Notes under the pieces: model-generated
What the model saw: the letters and a program-made list of their open reading frames with translations, nothing else
Database searches by the model: none
What the model was told of the DNA's origin: nothing
Assembly (NCBI RefSeq): GCF_003625475.1
Contig: NZ_RAIQ01000001.1
Location: 186,001-250,000, forward strand
DNA from: Butyrivibrio sp. X503
GTDB taxonomy: Bacteria; Bacillota; Clostridia; Lachnospirales; Lachnospiraceae
Reading direction: 5' to 3'
Length of the DNA stretch: 64,000 bases
Shown: positions 1-7,970 of the stretch, piece by piece
Numbering within the stretch: position 1 is the stretch's first letter
How the letters are laid out: each line of letters starts with the position of its first letter
Position numbers and translations under genes: made by a program

Positions 1-1500
1 AGGTCTGAGTGTATTGAGCCATCCGGAATACAAACTTGCATTCCAGATAGCAGGATTGTCATTGTTAAATGTCTGCTTTAAGGCTTCCACATTCTCAGTG
101 TAGTTCTTGTAATCGGTATCGCCCTGACTTTCAAGAATCTCCATAGCCTTGTCTGAACCAAGCACAGCGGCAGTATCAAGCGTATCGGGAAGCATTCTTG
201 TTTCTCCCGCACTGTTCTCTTCAACATTCCTGTAGATCAGTCTCTGCATGATGGCTGCATCGATCGTAAATCTCTGTCCCATGAATCTGTATGAAGGAAT
301 CACATTCTCTTCACCGTCTTCAACCGGAACCGAATTGATCGAAGGTGTATTGAGCTCTTTTACCGCGCTCATAACCTTGGCAAAGGCATCTTTATTGTCC
401 GCAATGGCAGATACATCTGCACTTCCGTAACTGCTTTCCACTATTTGAGAAAGCTCATTATATCCGGGATCATCAGATCTTCCCGCAAAGAATGAAGTAA
501 TACTGTAGATGCCTTCCCATGTATCCTTGGCATCATTTATCGCAACGCTCTGAAGGATGGCACTGCGCACCATGTCCTCGTTATCAAAAGCATAAGCGAC
601 TCTTCCGTACCACATCATTGCTCTGAAATATTTCTCAAGCTCGGGATCACCGTCATAATATCCTCTCGGCTTGTACTGAGAATAATCCTCATTAAGTTCG
701 GTTATCGCACATGTTTCTATTCCGGAAGCATTATTGATCTTATCAAGCTCGCCATTTACAACACTGTCAAAAGAGCTGTCGCTTATAGGAGCTGCTACGC
801 TGTCGTCAAGGAGCTTACTTCCTATATAGAAAAACTCAACGTTTCTAAGAGCCGCCGCTTCAAACTCCGTACCCTTAAGGTCTCCGTACTGCTTTGCTGA
901 ACTCTCCAACATCTGCGAGCTGAGCTTTTTAAGCTCACCTGCAAGGTGATTTTTCTCAGTTTGCTTCATGAGATATGCAAAGTACAGATGATAGGTATGC
1001 ATCAATGAATCAACCGTAATAAAATTGGGAATCTGACTGTAACGATTAGCCTCGTAAATTTCAAAAAACTCGTTGCTGCCATCCTTGACTACAAGGAAAT
1101 TGTGATCCACAAGCGCCTTTCTGTTAGCAGTTACATCATTATAATCACTCTGACGCTCAGGATTGAATAAATAATCCTGATTAGCGTTTAAAACTATATT
1201 TGAAAAATCTTCCTTCACGCTGTAGCTTGGAATAGACGGTACAAGATTCTCGTCGTAGTACTTCTCTTCAGAGTCACCAAGAAGCGTAGGTCCTGCGTTA
1301 ACATTGACGTTCACCGCTATGCTCTGCTCACCTTCATTTGAGCCCTGCTCTGCGTTAGTTGACGCATCGTTAGACACGGCGCTGTTTCCATTGATATCAT
1401 CTACCGAGATACCGTTTGATTCGCCGATATCCTTGGCAAATGAACAGCCTGACGCCATTATCGTCAAAGCCAAAATACATGATACTATTTTCTTTTTCAT
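1..1500 (-). CDS. DUF3160-type lipoprotein (3' end outside window)
   Basis: The reading frame is open from an ATG at 1498-1500 to the window edge, 500 codons, so the C-terminus is missing. A GGAG ribosome site lies just upstream. The N-terminus is a lipoprotein signal: Lys-rich start, hydrophobic stretch, then lipobox Ala-Ser-Gly-Cys with Cys19 as the predicted lipidated residue. A low-complexity Asn/Ser/Glu linker follows, then a large globular region with segments such as FITVDSLMHTYHLYF and MWYGRVAYAF, and near the break ASLYSGWLNTLRP. These resemble DUF3160 (PF11369) proteins, large secreted proteins without a known activity. Probably surface-anchored. It is 54 bp downstream of surE on the same strand. 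The family call is from recognition, not a search. Confidence 0.72.
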   Translation of the reverse strand, partial: MKKKIVSCILALTIMASGCSFAKDIGESNGISVDDINGNSAVSNDASTNAEQGSNEGEQSIAVNVNVNAGPTLLGDSEEKYYDENLVPSIPSYSVKEDFSNIVLNANQDYLFNPERQSDYNDVTANRKALVDHNFLVVKDGSNEFFEIYEANRYSQIPNFITVDSLMHTYHLYFAYLMKQTEKNHLAGELKKLSSQMLESSAKQYGDLKGTEFEAAALRNVEFFYIGSKLLDDSVAAPISDSSFDSVVNGELDKINNASGIETCAITELNEDYSQYKPRGYYDGDPELEKYFRAMMWYGRVAYAFDNEDMVRSAILQSVAINDAKDTWEGIYSITSFFAGRSDDPGYNELSQIVESSYGSADVSAIADNKDAFAKVMSAVKELNTPSINSVPVEDGEENVIPSYRFMGQRFTIDAAIMQRLIYRNVEENSAGETRMLPDTLDTAAVLGSDKAMEILESQGDTDYKNYTENVEALKQTFNNDNPAIWNASLYSGWLNTLRP

Positions 1501-1554
1501 TTTATTCTCCTTTTATAAACACCTTTAGTAATAATATACGTAATTTAGGTCTTT

Positions 1555-2277
1555 TCAGCTTAGGTTCTTAACCACACCTACAGACACATAATTATCCAAT
1601 ATTGCGCCAAAATCTGTCAAGTCCTCGTGCTCGGGCGAATACAGCCCATCGACCATCAGGCTGACGCCTCCGTTGGCAAATTCCTCAACAGCCTTGTATC
1701 TGTCTACATAGAACGCCTTTCTGGATACCAGTCTGTCTCTTAATATGCCCTTACATTCAGAAAGAAGGCACTGCGGAAAATTGACATTCCATATCTGCCC
1801 CGGAACATAGGGCTTATCAAAAAGCTCTTTTAATATCTCTTTAAGGTACTTATCCGTAACCTCGTGGCAGCCGTTTATTCCTTCCGAAAGCGCTATGGAA
1901 AGATATCCCTGAAATTCGCCCTCGAAGGCTGCTCCTGCCGTTGCGGAGTACTGAATGTCTGATGCTACATTGTAGCCAAAGTTGATACCGGCTAGCACAA
2001 CGTCGGGCTTTTCGGGCATTATATTTAAGGTTCCGACTCTCACGCAGTCTCCCGGCGTTCCGCTGCAGGAAAAAGCGTGGATACCCTTTACGGGGAAATC
2101 TCCGAAAGGATGTACATCGATAGGATGCCTTAAAGTAATGCTGTGAGAAGCCGCGCTCCTTTGGCTTTCGGGAGCAACTATCCACACTTCTCCGAACTCT
2201 TTTGCCACTTTAGCAAGCCTTGCTATTCCATCGGATTCGATACCGTCATCATTGGTTATAAATATCTTTTTACTCAT
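1555..2277 (-). CDS. surE: 5'/3'-nucleotidase SurE
   Basis: 240-residue SurE phosphatase, which removes phosphate from nucleoside monophosphates in the cytoplasm using a divalent metal. The N-terminal metal motif is TNDDG (Asp10, Asp11), and the family motifs SGTPGDCVRVG, AGINFGYN and YSATAGAAFEG follow in order. I start at ATG 2275-2277 because GGGGAG sits just before it; the 11-codon upstream extension has no ribosome site and gives no homology. Length is normal for the family. It is divergent from the DUF1858 gene and followed at 54 bp by the DUF3160 lipoprotein gene. Confidence 0.95.
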   Translation of the reverse strand: MSKKIFITNDDGIESDGIARLAKVAKEFGEVWIVAPESQRSAASHSITLRHPIDVHPFGDFPVKGIHAFSCSGTPGDCVRVGTLNIMPEKPDVVLAGINFGYNVASDIQYSATAGAAFEGEFQGYLSIALSEGINGCHEVTDKYLKEILKELFDKPYVPGQIWNVNFPQCLLSECKGILRDRLVSRKAFYVDRYKAVEEFANGGVSLMVDGLYSPEHEDLTDFGAILDNYVSVGVVKNLS

Positions 2278-2354
2278 AAACTCCCCTTCTGCCTTATTAT
2301 CATACCTCATTATATCATCAAAAATAAAAGAATTATGAACATTAAAAAAAGTAC

Positions 2355-2383
2355 TTGCAGGTGATGTTAGTGTGCGCTAAAAT
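2355..2383 (+). promoter_or_regulatory. Promoter of the DUF1858 gene
   Basis: TTGCAG (2355-2360), a 17-bp spacer, then TAAAAT (2378-2383), about 40 bp before the ATG at 2425. Good fit to a sigma-A promoter. Confidence 0.6.
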
Positions 2384-2394
2384 GATTTCGCACA
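2371..2394. promoter_or_regulatory. Inverted repeat over the -10 of the DUF1858 promoter
   Basis: TGTGCG (2371-2376) and CGCACA (2389-2394) form a perfect 6-bp inverted repeat with 12 bp between the arms, enclosing the -10 element. A T-run follows at 2396-2400. Operator use is inferred; a short leader hairpin is the alternative. Confidence 0.35.
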
Positions 2395-2424
2395 ATTTTT
2401 TATCAGTGCATGAAGGAGTTCAAA

Positions 2425-2730
2425 ATGAGCTTAAAAGATTTATTCTTTGGTAATGATACAGAGAACGAAAGTGAGGAGACTATTTTGGCTAACGAAGAAG
2501 TAAAGAACGAGACCGCCAACGAGGCACTCGTTACAACAGATATGATCGTAGGCGATCTTATAGTAAAGCATCCGCTTGCTGCACAGTTCCTTATGGAATG
2601 CGGAATGGGCTGCATTTACTGCCCCGCTTCTCAGATGGAAACACTTGCTGAGGCATGTGCCGTTCACGGAATTGACAGCGAAGAGATCGTAGATGCGCTC
2701 AATGATTACCTTATCGAGCACAACGCATAA
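2425..2730 (+). CDS. DUF1858 redox-disulfide domain protein
   Basis: 101 residues. After an acidic N-terminal tail of about 35 residues comes a DUF1858 domain (hybrid-cluster-protein-associated disulfide domain) with MIVGDLIVKHP and the cysteine core CGMGCIYCPASQ, containing three Cys. It ends in a helix with GIDSEEIVDALNDYL. These small proteins are common in anaerobes and are thought to take part in redox or metal-cluster chemistry; no reaction is assigned. Start chosen at ATG 2425 because AAGGAG precedes it by 6 nt; an ATG at 2410 lies upstream of that site. Own promoter and terminator, so monocistronic. Confidence 0.85.
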   Translation: MSLKDLFFGNDTENESEETILANEEVKNETANEALVTTDMIVGDLIVKHPLAAQFLMECGMGCIYCPASQMETLAEACAVHGIDSEEIVDALNDYLIEHNA

Positions 2731-2750
2731 TACATATCTTAAAAAGCAAC

Positions 2751-2785
2751 AAAAGAGTAGCGGGCAAGCGCTACTCTTTTTATTT
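2751..2785. terminator. Bidirectional terminator, DUF1858 / TetR
   Basis: A stem of about 12 bp, AAAAGAGTAGCG paired with CGCTACTCTTTT, with a 6-nt loop and T-rich tails on both strands. It sits between the converging DUF1858 (+) and TetR (-) genes. Confidence 0.85.
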
Positions 2786-2807
2786 TATGATCTATTCTCT
2801 TATCTAA

Positions 2808-3368
2808 TTAAGTTCTGATACCGTCCAATAGGATTTCGATCATCGTCTCAAGCGAATCGTCATAATCTATCCCGGCTTTTGTAAGCTCCTGTGTTCCGAG
2901 GAACTTCTCTACGGTTCCTTCCAGCATAAGTTTGATAACGGTTATCGGAACTCTCCGTATCAGCCCATTATCCATAGCTTCTCTGATAAGCTTCTCCGTA
3001 TCTTTCCAGTCTCTGGATATTCTGCCCATAAACCTCGCATAGATCTTGGGATGCTTTTCCTTAAGCTGATAAATAAGCCTGTAATCAAGATTTTGATACT
3101 TATCGGGAAGACATATGATAAGCTTTGAGATCTTTTCCAAAGGATCCAAGGAATCGTCAGCAATTATCTGTGCTTCTTTTTCTTTAAGTGCGGAAAAGCC
3201 GTAGTCTACGGTCTCCATAAAGAGCTCATCCTTATCCTTAAACTCCTTGTAGATAGTCTTTTTACTGATATGAAGCTCCGATGATACATCATCCATGGTA
3301 AACTTCATACCCTTCTCATTAAATTGACGAATCACCTCGTCAATTATCCTTATTCTTATGTTTTCCAA
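2808..3368 (-). CDS. TetR/AcrR family transcriptional regulator
   Basis: 186 residues. The N-terminal helix-turn-helix covers about residues 5-50 and includes MKFTMDDVSSELHISKKTIYKEFKDKDELF, typed here in parts: FTMDDVSSELHISKKT then IYKEFKDKDELF, the classic TetR recognition region. The rest is a helical ligand-binding domain of unknown ligand. The start is TTG (3366-3368) with GGGAG 6 nt upstream; no ATG fits. It lies 48 bp downstream of pepD on the same strand and may be co-transcribed with it. It could control itself or pepD; no clear operator is visible. Confidence 0.88.
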   Translation of the reverse strand: MENIRIRIIDEVIRQFNEKGMKFTMDDVSSELHISKKTIYKEFKDKDELFMETVDYGFSALKEKEAQIIADDSLDPLEKISKLIICLPDKYQNLDYRLIYQLKEKHPKIYARFMGRISRDWKDTEKLIREAMDNGLIRRVPITVIKLMLEGTVEKFLGTQELTKAGIDYDDSLETMIEILLDGIRT

Positions 3369-3416
3369 TTTTTCTCCCTCTTTTTATAAGCGTTTTTTAA
3401 GACAAAAGCCTTTATC

Positions 3417-4856
3417 TTAGGCAAGAACTGCCTTGAGATAATCCCACACTCTGGCTGCTGACTTAATTGATAATTTTTCCTTTGTTGAATGAATGTCCTG
3501 CATATCCGGACCTATTGAAATGCAATCCAGATCGTCGATCTTCTTACTGAGTATACCGCATTCAAGACCAGCATGAATTGCTTCAAGTTTAGGCTCTTCC
3601 CCATAGAGCTTCTTGTAGATCGCAACCATATGATCACGTAACTCAGAATTCTGTCTAAACTGCCAACCGGGATAATTGCCCGCTACAGTAACTTTACATC
3701 CAAACATCTCCGCAATGTCCGTTACCTTCCTAAGAAGAGTAACCTTGGCAGAATCAATACTGCTTCTCACTGCCTGTACGGTAACTATCTCGTCCTCACG
3801 CGTAGACATGCTTCCAAGATTGAGTGACGTCTCGACAAGTCCCTTGATCGCTGCGCTCATAACCTGGACTCCGTCAGGCATCATGCCTATCATCTTAAGG
3901 AAATCCTTGGTAGCTTTATCATCCAGGCAAGCCGCTGTTTCTTTTCCTTCCTTGGTACAAGAGATCAGAAGTCCGGGATCTTTTAGCTCAAGCTCGCTCT
4001 TAATGTCATCAAAAGACTTCTTGACGCTGTCTATCACCTTATCGATATCCTTCTCATCCACCATGATAAAGCTGTCGCACTCAGGCGGAATGGCGTTGTC
4101 CGCTACGCCGCCGTTAATACTTATGATGTTAAAAGAAACACTGTCAAGCAGTTCTCTTAAGACTCTGCAGCAGATTATCGCAGCATTTCCTCTTCCTTTG
4201 TCGATCATCTCTCCGGAATGTCCTCCGAGGAGCCCCGATACGGATATTCTGCATTTAATACCGCTCTTTTCCTGCCTCTTTACAGGAAACTCAGCGCCAA
4301 TTCCCGCGCCGCCTGCGCAGCTTGTAATAAACACGCCCTCTTCCTCGTTGTCGATGTTGATCATCTTCTTACTCTTCAACATGGAAAGGTCTATCACCGC
4401 GGCACCTTCCATGCCGATCTCTTCATCGGTCGTGATGACGATCTCGAGTGGCGGATGAGGAATGTCCTTGGAATCAAGAATCGCGAGAATATATGCAACC
4501 GCGATTCCGTCATCGCCGCCAAGGCTTGTTCCTTCAGCCCATACATATTCTCCGTCGGTTTTAACTCTAAGCCCTTCATTTACAAGGTCTATATCGCAAT
4601 CTGCATTTTTAACCGCGACCATATCCATATGTCCCTGCAAGATAACAGGCTCTTTATCCTCATATCCCGCGCTTCCGGGCACCTTCATGATCACGTTAAG
4701 ACTCTTATCCTGTATTACTTCATATCCTCTTTCTTTTGCAAAAGAAACAAGATAATCGCTTATCTTCTGAAGATTTCTGGAACCATGAGGGATATTGCAG
4801 ATTTCCTCAAAAAAATGAAATACCTCTTTGGGTTCAATATTTGATAAAACAGCCAT
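3417..4856 (-). CDS. pepD: Aminoacyl-histidine dipeptidase (M20 family)
   Basis: 479 residues, the usual size for PepD-type beta-Ala-His dipeptidases, cytoplasmic zinc enzymes that split X-His dipeptides. Metal and catalytic motifs are visible: LQGHMDMV (His and catalytic Asp), SLGGDDGIAVAY (bridging Asp), TTDEEIGMEGA (catalytic Glu-Glu), DNEEEG, and a C-terminal HAGLECGIL with the last metal His. A lid domain with LLGGHSGEMI sits in the middle. AGGAGG precedes the ATG. It follows the rplT terminator and precedes tetR. Confidence 0.93.
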   Translation of the reverse strand: MAVLSNIEPKEVFHFFEEICNIPHGSRNLQKISDYLVSFAKERGYEVIQDKSLNVIMKVPGSAGYEDKEPVILQGHMDMVAVKNADCDIDLVNEGLRVKTDGEYVWAEGTSLGGDDGIAVAYILAILDSKDIPHPPLEIVITTDEEIGMEGAAVIDLSMLKSKKMINIDNEEEGVFITSCAGGAGIGAEFPVKRQEKSGIKCRISVSGLLGGHSGEMIDKGRGNAAIICCRVLRELLDSVSFNIISINGGVADNAIPPECDSFIMVDEKDIDKVIDSVKKSFDDIKSELELKDPGLLISCTKEGKETAACLDDKATKDFLKMIGMMPDGVQVMSAAIKGLVETSLNLGSMSTREDEIVTVQAVRSSIDSAKVTLLRKVTDIAEMFGCKVTVAGNYPGWQFRQNSELRDHMVAIYKKLYGEEPKLEAIHAGLECGILSKKIDDLDCISIGPDMQDIHSTKEKLSIKSAARVWDYLKAVLA

Positions 4857-4901
4857 TGTATACCTCCTAAATCTCGCAAGCGCAGCTACAGCTTGCCAAT
4901 C

Positions 4902-4940
4902 AAAAAAATAGAAGTCCTTTCATAAAGAAAAGACTTCTAT
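4902..4940 (-). terminator. Terminator of infC-rpmI-rplT
   Basis: On the minus strand ATAGAAGTC pairs with GACTTCTAT (9 bp) and a run of seven T follows. It lies about 80 bp after the rplT stop and before pepD. Confidence 0.88.
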
Positions 4941-5017
4941 ATTTTATCTTAAATAAATTATTATATCAAATAGCGTCTCCGCAATTTATTCTCAGTTGAA
5001 TCTATGAGCAAAGCCTT

Positions 5018-5374
5018 TTATGCGATCTTTGTCTTAGCAAGCTCAGCAAGTGTCTTGAATCCCTCAGGATCGTTAACTGCGAGCTCAGCAAGCATCTTTC
5101 TGTTGATGTCTACGCCTGCAAGCTTAAGACCATGCATCATGTTGCTATATGAAAGCCCGTTAATTCTTGCAGCTGCGTTGATACGAGTGATCCAAAGAGA
5201 TCTCATATCTCTCTTCTTCTGCTTACGTCCAGCGAAAGCTGAAGTAAGTGCTCTCATAACTGACTGCTTAGCTACTCTATACTGCTTAGATCTTGCTCCT
5301 CTGTATCCCTTTGCAAGCTTTAATACTCTATTGTGCTTCTTCTTGGCATTTAATGCGCCTTTAACTCTTGCCAT
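5018..5374 (-). CDS. rplT: 50S ribosomal protein L20
   Basis: 118 residues, full family length. Begins [19 protein letters not shown] and contains [18 protein letters not shown] and the conserved [20 protein letters not shown] block. L20 binds 23S rRNA early in 50S assembly and, in Bacillus subtilis, also represses its own operon by binding the infC leader. Last gene of infC-rpmI-rplT, 37 bp after rpmI, with a strong ribosome site. Confidence 0.98.
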   Translation of the reverse strand: MARVKGALNAKKKHNRVLKLAKGYRGARSKQYRVAKQSVMRALTSAFAGRKQKKRDMRSLWITRINAAARINGLSYSNMMHGLKLAGVDINRKMLAELAVNDPEGFKTLAELAKTKIA

Positions 5375-5411
5375 CTATATATCCTCCTAATAATTTAACT
5401 ACCACTATACA

Positions 5412-5612
5412 TTAAGCATAGGGAAGAATGCTCTTCATTGCCTTTACATTTGTAGCGTCAACAAGTCCGGCATGTCTTAAGTTTCTCTTTCTCTTTGTGG
5501 ACTTCTTTGTTAAGATGTGGCGCTTATACGCTTTGTTTCTCATGAGCTTGCCTGTGCCTGTTACCTTGAATCTCTTGGCAGCAGCTCTCTTTGTTTTCAT
5601 CTTTTGCTGCAT
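5412..5612 (-). CDS. rpmI: 50S ribosomal protein L35
   Basis: 66 residues, typical. Core [19 protein letters not shown], then [19 protein letters not shown], highly basic. The N-terminus is MQQKMKTK rather than the common MPKMKTH form; AGGAGG in front of the ATG supports this start. Middle gene of the translation operon, 69 bp after infC. Confidence 0.98.
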   Translation of the reverse strand: MQQKMKTKRAAAKRFKVTGTGKLMRNKAYKRHILTKKSTKRKRNLRHAGLVDATNVKAMKSILPYA

Positions 5613-5681
5613 AACTAAATCCTCCTAAAAAATGTTTAAAATTATCATGATATATGTTCAACCAAAATAATGGTGAAAACC

Positions 5682-6191
5682 TTAGTTCTTCTTCTCGGCA
5701 AGGAACATTGTCATACTACGTCCCTCAACCTTGGGCTGCTTCTCAACAACAGCTACGTCGGCAAGTGCCTCGGCGAAATCTGTAAGGATGTGTACGCTTG
5801 CGCCCATGTGAGCCATTTCTCTTCCGCGGAAACGAAGTGTGATCTTAACTCTGTTTCCTTTCTCAAGAAACTTCTTGGCTGCATTAACCTTGGTATTAAG
5901 GTCGTTGGTATCGATGTTGGGAGAAAGTCTGATCTCCTTGATCTCTACGGTCTTCTGTTTCTTCTTAGCTTCTTTTTCCTTGCGAAGCTGCTCATACTTG
6001 AACTTACCGTAATCAACAACTCTGCAAACAGGTGGCTTAGCTGTGGGAGCGATCATTACAAGATCAACACCCTCATCATCGGCAATCTTTCTTGCATCCT
6101 GAATTGACATTACCCCAAGCTGTTCGCCGTCAAATCCGATTACGCGAACCTCTTTCGCTCTGATCTGTTCGTTAATAAATAACTCGCTAAT
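5682..6191 (-). CDS. infC: Translation initiation factor IF-3, ATT start codon
   Basis: 169 residues when begun at ATT (6189-6191). That codon has GGAGG at 6200-6204, 8 nt upstream, and opens the standard IF-3 N-terminus: ISELFINEQIRAKEVRVIG. The first in-frame ATG is 27 codons downstream at 6110 and would remove part of the N-terminal domain; no ATG, GTG or TTG lies in frame between the ribosome site and the conserved residues. The N-domain includes GEQLGVMSIQDARKIA, the linker is the KYEQLRKEKEAKKKQK region, and the C-domain has KEIRLSPNID and RVKITLRFRGREM. IF-3 binds the 30S subunit and checks start codons. A non-canonical AUU start is known to let IF-3 repress its own synthesis in E. coli. 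Confidence 0.95.
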   Translation of the reverse strand: MSELFINEQIRAKEVRVIGFDGEQLGVMSIQDARKIADDEGVDLVMIAPTAKPPVCRVVDYGKFKYEQLRKEKEAKKKQKTVEIKEIRLSPNIDTNDLNTKVNAAKKFLEKGNRVKITLRFRGREMAHMGASVHILTDFAEALADVAVVEKQPKVEGRSMTMFLAEKKN

Positions 6192-6210
6192 GGTCTTATC
6201 CTCCGAAATA

Positions 6211-6243
6211 ATTAAAAAAGGTGAATGCGCAATGCATCCACCT
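6211..6243 (-). terminator. Leader terminator (attenuator) ahead of infC
   Basis: On the minus strand GGTGGATGC (6242-6234) pairs with GCATTCACC (6228-6220), 9 bp with one G-T pair and a 5-nt loop, followed by six T. It lies inside the leader, between the promoter at 6348-6377 and the infC ribosome site, so it would stop transcription before the operon. This matches the known L20-responsive attenuation of infC-rpmI-rplT in Bacillus. Confidence 0.75.
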
Positions 6244-6347
6244 AATCACACACAGAAAAATAATCTGTATCGAAAAGTTATTAACGCCTACTGACCAATG
6301 TCGCAGGGTGAGAGTGGATACTCTGCTTTGTTTTCAAATACTAAAGT

Positions 6348-6377
6348 AATATATCACAGTCAATATTCATATGTCAA
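6348..6377 (-). promoter_or_regulatory. Promoter of the infC operon
   Basis: Minus strand TTGACA (6377-6372), 18-bp spacer, TATATT (6353-6348). The -35 is perfect and begins a few bases after the flavin reductase stop codon. It leaves a leader of about 150 nt ahead of infC. Confidence 0.75.
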
Positions 6378-6382
6378 CATAT

Positions 6383-6955
6383 TTATTTCTTTTTCTTCTT
6401 GGCAACGCTGTATCCGAATTTTCCGAGCTTTTTGCCAAGTGTATAGTATTCTCCATGCGAATACGCAACGAGATCGGCCGCTTTAAGGTCAAATCTTCCT
6501 TTGTTGTCCATGAACTTATCATCAACGGTTACGCACACAACTTCTGCGATAAACATATCATGAGTTCCCAGTTCCACAACAGACTTAACCTTGCACTCGA
6601 TATTTACGGGACTCTCAGCGATTCCGGGAGCCGAAACTTTATTTGACTCCTGGGGCGTAAGTTTCATCTCTTTGAATTTATCATAGTCTTTTCCCGAGCG
6701 AACGCCGCACCAATCGGCAGCTCTCGTAAGCGAAGCACTTGTGAGATTAACAACGAACTCTCCCGTTTCCTTAATAATATCGTATGAATAGCGCTCCTTG
6801 CGGACGGATATCGATAACATTGCGGGACTGCTGCAAATATTACCCGCCCATGCAACAGTTATTATATTTGGTTTTTCTCCGGGTCTTTTGCAGCTGACCA
6901 TCACAGCCGGTATAGGATATAACATATTGCCCGGTTTCCATATTTCTTTTGCCAT
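6383..6955 (-). CDS. Flavin reductase-like (FMN-binding) protein
   Basis: 190 residues from the ATG at 6953-6955, which has AGAGGTGATT before it; the longer frame from 7009 has no ribosome site. Flavin-reductase-like split-barrel: LYPIPAVMVSC, the core NIITVAWAGNICSSPAML, SVRKERYSYDIIKETGEFVVNL, and a C-terminal LVAYSHGEYYTLG. Proteins of this group bind FMN and use NAD(P)H; the electron partner is unknown. The tail is a run of lysines. Single gene, with the infC promoter right behind it. Confidence 0.87.
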   Translation of the reverse strand: MAKEIWKPGNMLYPIPAVMVSCKRPGEKPNIITVAWAGNICSSPAMLSISVRKERYSYDIIKETGEFVVNLTSASLTRAADWCGVRSGKDYDKFKEMKLTPQESNKVSAPGIAESPVNIECKVKSVVELGTHDMFIAEVVCVTVDDKFMDNKGRFDLKAADLVAYSHGEYYTLGKKLGKFGYSVAKKKKK

Positions 6956-6990
6956 AATCACCTCTGAAAATAAGCTTAAATTCAGACTAC

Positions 6991-6999
6991 AGTATAGCA
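6991..6999 (-). promoter_or_regulatory. Extended -10 promoter of the flavin reductase
   Basis: Minus strand TGCTATACT, an extended -10 (TGnTATACT), about 40 bp before the start at 6955. No good -35. Confidence 0.45.
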
Positions 7000-7070
7000 T
7001 AATAGGCATTTTCGTTCACTATCAAAAAATATGTTGTAAAAAATTAATTAAAATAAATATGTTAACACCC

Positions 7071-7099
7071 TTGTAAAACATTTTTATTTTTTGTATAAT
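7071..7099 (+). promoter_or_regulatory. Promoter of the small membrane protein gene
   Basis: TTGTAA (7071-7076), 17-bp spacer, TATAAT (7094-7099), 43 bp before the ATG at 7143. Confidence 0.72.
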
Positions 7100-7142
7100 A
7101 GTTAATGATTAACGTTTGTAGTTCTTATGGGGAAAAAGTATT

Positions 7143-7592
7143 ATGAAGAAAATAGGAAAGATAACCGCAGGCTTTTTGCTACTATCGCTTGTGGTACTAA
7201 CAATTGCAATTACATTAATTAAAAGCACCGTTCCCGACGGCTTGGAGCTTCGAGAATTCATCTATCTCGACTGTTCCACAGCTATTAACGTATTGTGGAT
7301 GATCGTCACAATATGTATCGTCGCAACAGTGCTTAGAGGTATCGGTAAAACCGATTATAAAGAAGAAAAATCCAGATTTGTCTCAATAATAGGCATGATT
7401 ATCGTAACACTTACCGCATTACTCCTTATCGGAATAAGGATAGCGATAAACAATTACGCTGCCAATATTGAAGGAAAAGAATTCTTGAATCCCGACGGTA
7501 CGATAACCGTCGAAAAAGAAAGCCTCTCAGATGAGGTATTCACAGCCGTCTACGTAAAGGAAGGTTTCTTATACAGAAAACGGATTGAGTAA
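7143..7592 (+). CDS. Small membrane protein of unknown function
   Basis: 149 residues; I recognise no family. Three hydrophobic segments at about residues 8-27 (FLLLSLVVLTIAITLI), 47-66 (INVLWMIVTICIVATVL) and 80-101 (IIGMIIVTLTALLLIGIRI), then a polar C-terminal tail of about 45 residues that ends in a basic cluster. GGGGAAAAAG precedes the ATG. The promoter and terminator on either side make it a single-gene unit facing the tRNA-Trp gene. Confidence 0.7.
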   Translation: MKKIGKITAGFLLLSLVVLTIAITLIKSTVPDGLELREFIYLDCSTAINVLWMIVTICIVATVLRGIGKTDYKEEKSRFVSIIGMIIVTLTALLLIGIRIAINNYAANIEGKEFLNPDGTITVEKESLSDEVFTAVYVKEGFLYRKRIE

Positions 7593-7612
7593 TTTTCATT
7601 ATAATCAGCAAG

Positions 7613-7645
7613 AACCCCGGGTGCCAAGGCACTCGGGGCTTTTTA
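7613..7645 (+). terminator. Terminator of the small membrane protein gene
   Basis: CCCCGGGTGCC pairs with GGCACTCGGGG (11 bp with one G-T pair, tight loop), then CTTTTT. Confidence 0.85.
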
Positions 7646-7664
7646 ATGAAATATTCTTATAACG

Positions 7665-7697
7665 CAAAAGCCGCTCAATCCCATGATTGAACGGCTC
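7665..7697 (-). terminator. Terminator of tRNA-Trp
   Basis: Minus strand AGCCGTTCAATC pairs with GATTGAGCGGCT (12 bp with one G-T), 4-nt loop, then TTTT. It starts 7 nt past the tRNA 3' end. Confidence 0.8.
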
Positions 7698-7703
7698 TAA
7701 TAA

Positions 7704-7775
7704 CAGGGGAAGCAGGATTCGAACCCGCATGAACGGTTTTGGAGACCGTGATACTAGCCATTGTATGATTCCCCT
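7704..7775 (-). tRNA. tRNA-Trp (anticodon CCA)
   Basis: 72-nt cloverleaf on the minus strand. Acceptor AGGGGAA pairs with TTCCCCT, discriminator G, anticodon stem ACGGT/ACCGT around loop CTCCAAA (anticodon CCA), and T-arm GCGGG-TTCGAAT-CCTGC. CCA is not encoded. Flanking 7593-7970 holds no protein gene, only this tRNA, two terminators and a promoter. Confidence 0.96.
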
Positions 7776-7902
7776 AGGTATCATAAACAGTGCATTTCGC
7801 ACCAACGAATGAAATTATAGCATAGCAAATTCCCCTTGTAAAGCCATTTTCATAAAAGTATAAAATAATTAGAAAATTGCTCTTAATTCTTCGGAAAGCC
7901 AA

Positions 7903-7930
7903 TTGTTTTGAATCGTAATTACGTTATAAT
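7903..7930 (+). promoter_or_regulatory. Possible promoter of the chemotaxis receptor
   Basis: TTGTTT (7903-7908), 16-bp spacer, TATAAT (7925-7930), 40 bp before the ATG at 7971. No flagellar sigma-28 motif is seen. Confidence 0.45.
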
Positions 7931-7970
7931 TTTAGTATAACGCGTCGTTATTTCTGAAAGAGAGGCTGAT

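Noticed and set aside
3676..4458. 260-codon plus-strand frame opposite pepD
   Set aside because: Ser/Thr/Pro-rich shadow of the pepD coding strand with no ribosome site; pepD has all its active-site motifs.
4876..4896. GCAAGC/GCTTGC inverted repeat before pepD as an operator
   Set aside because: Only 6 bp, 9-bp spacer, and no promoter could be placed next to it.
5682..6110. infC read from the ATG at 6110
   Set aside because: This drops 27 conserved residues of IF-3 and has no ribosome site; ATT at 6191 has both.
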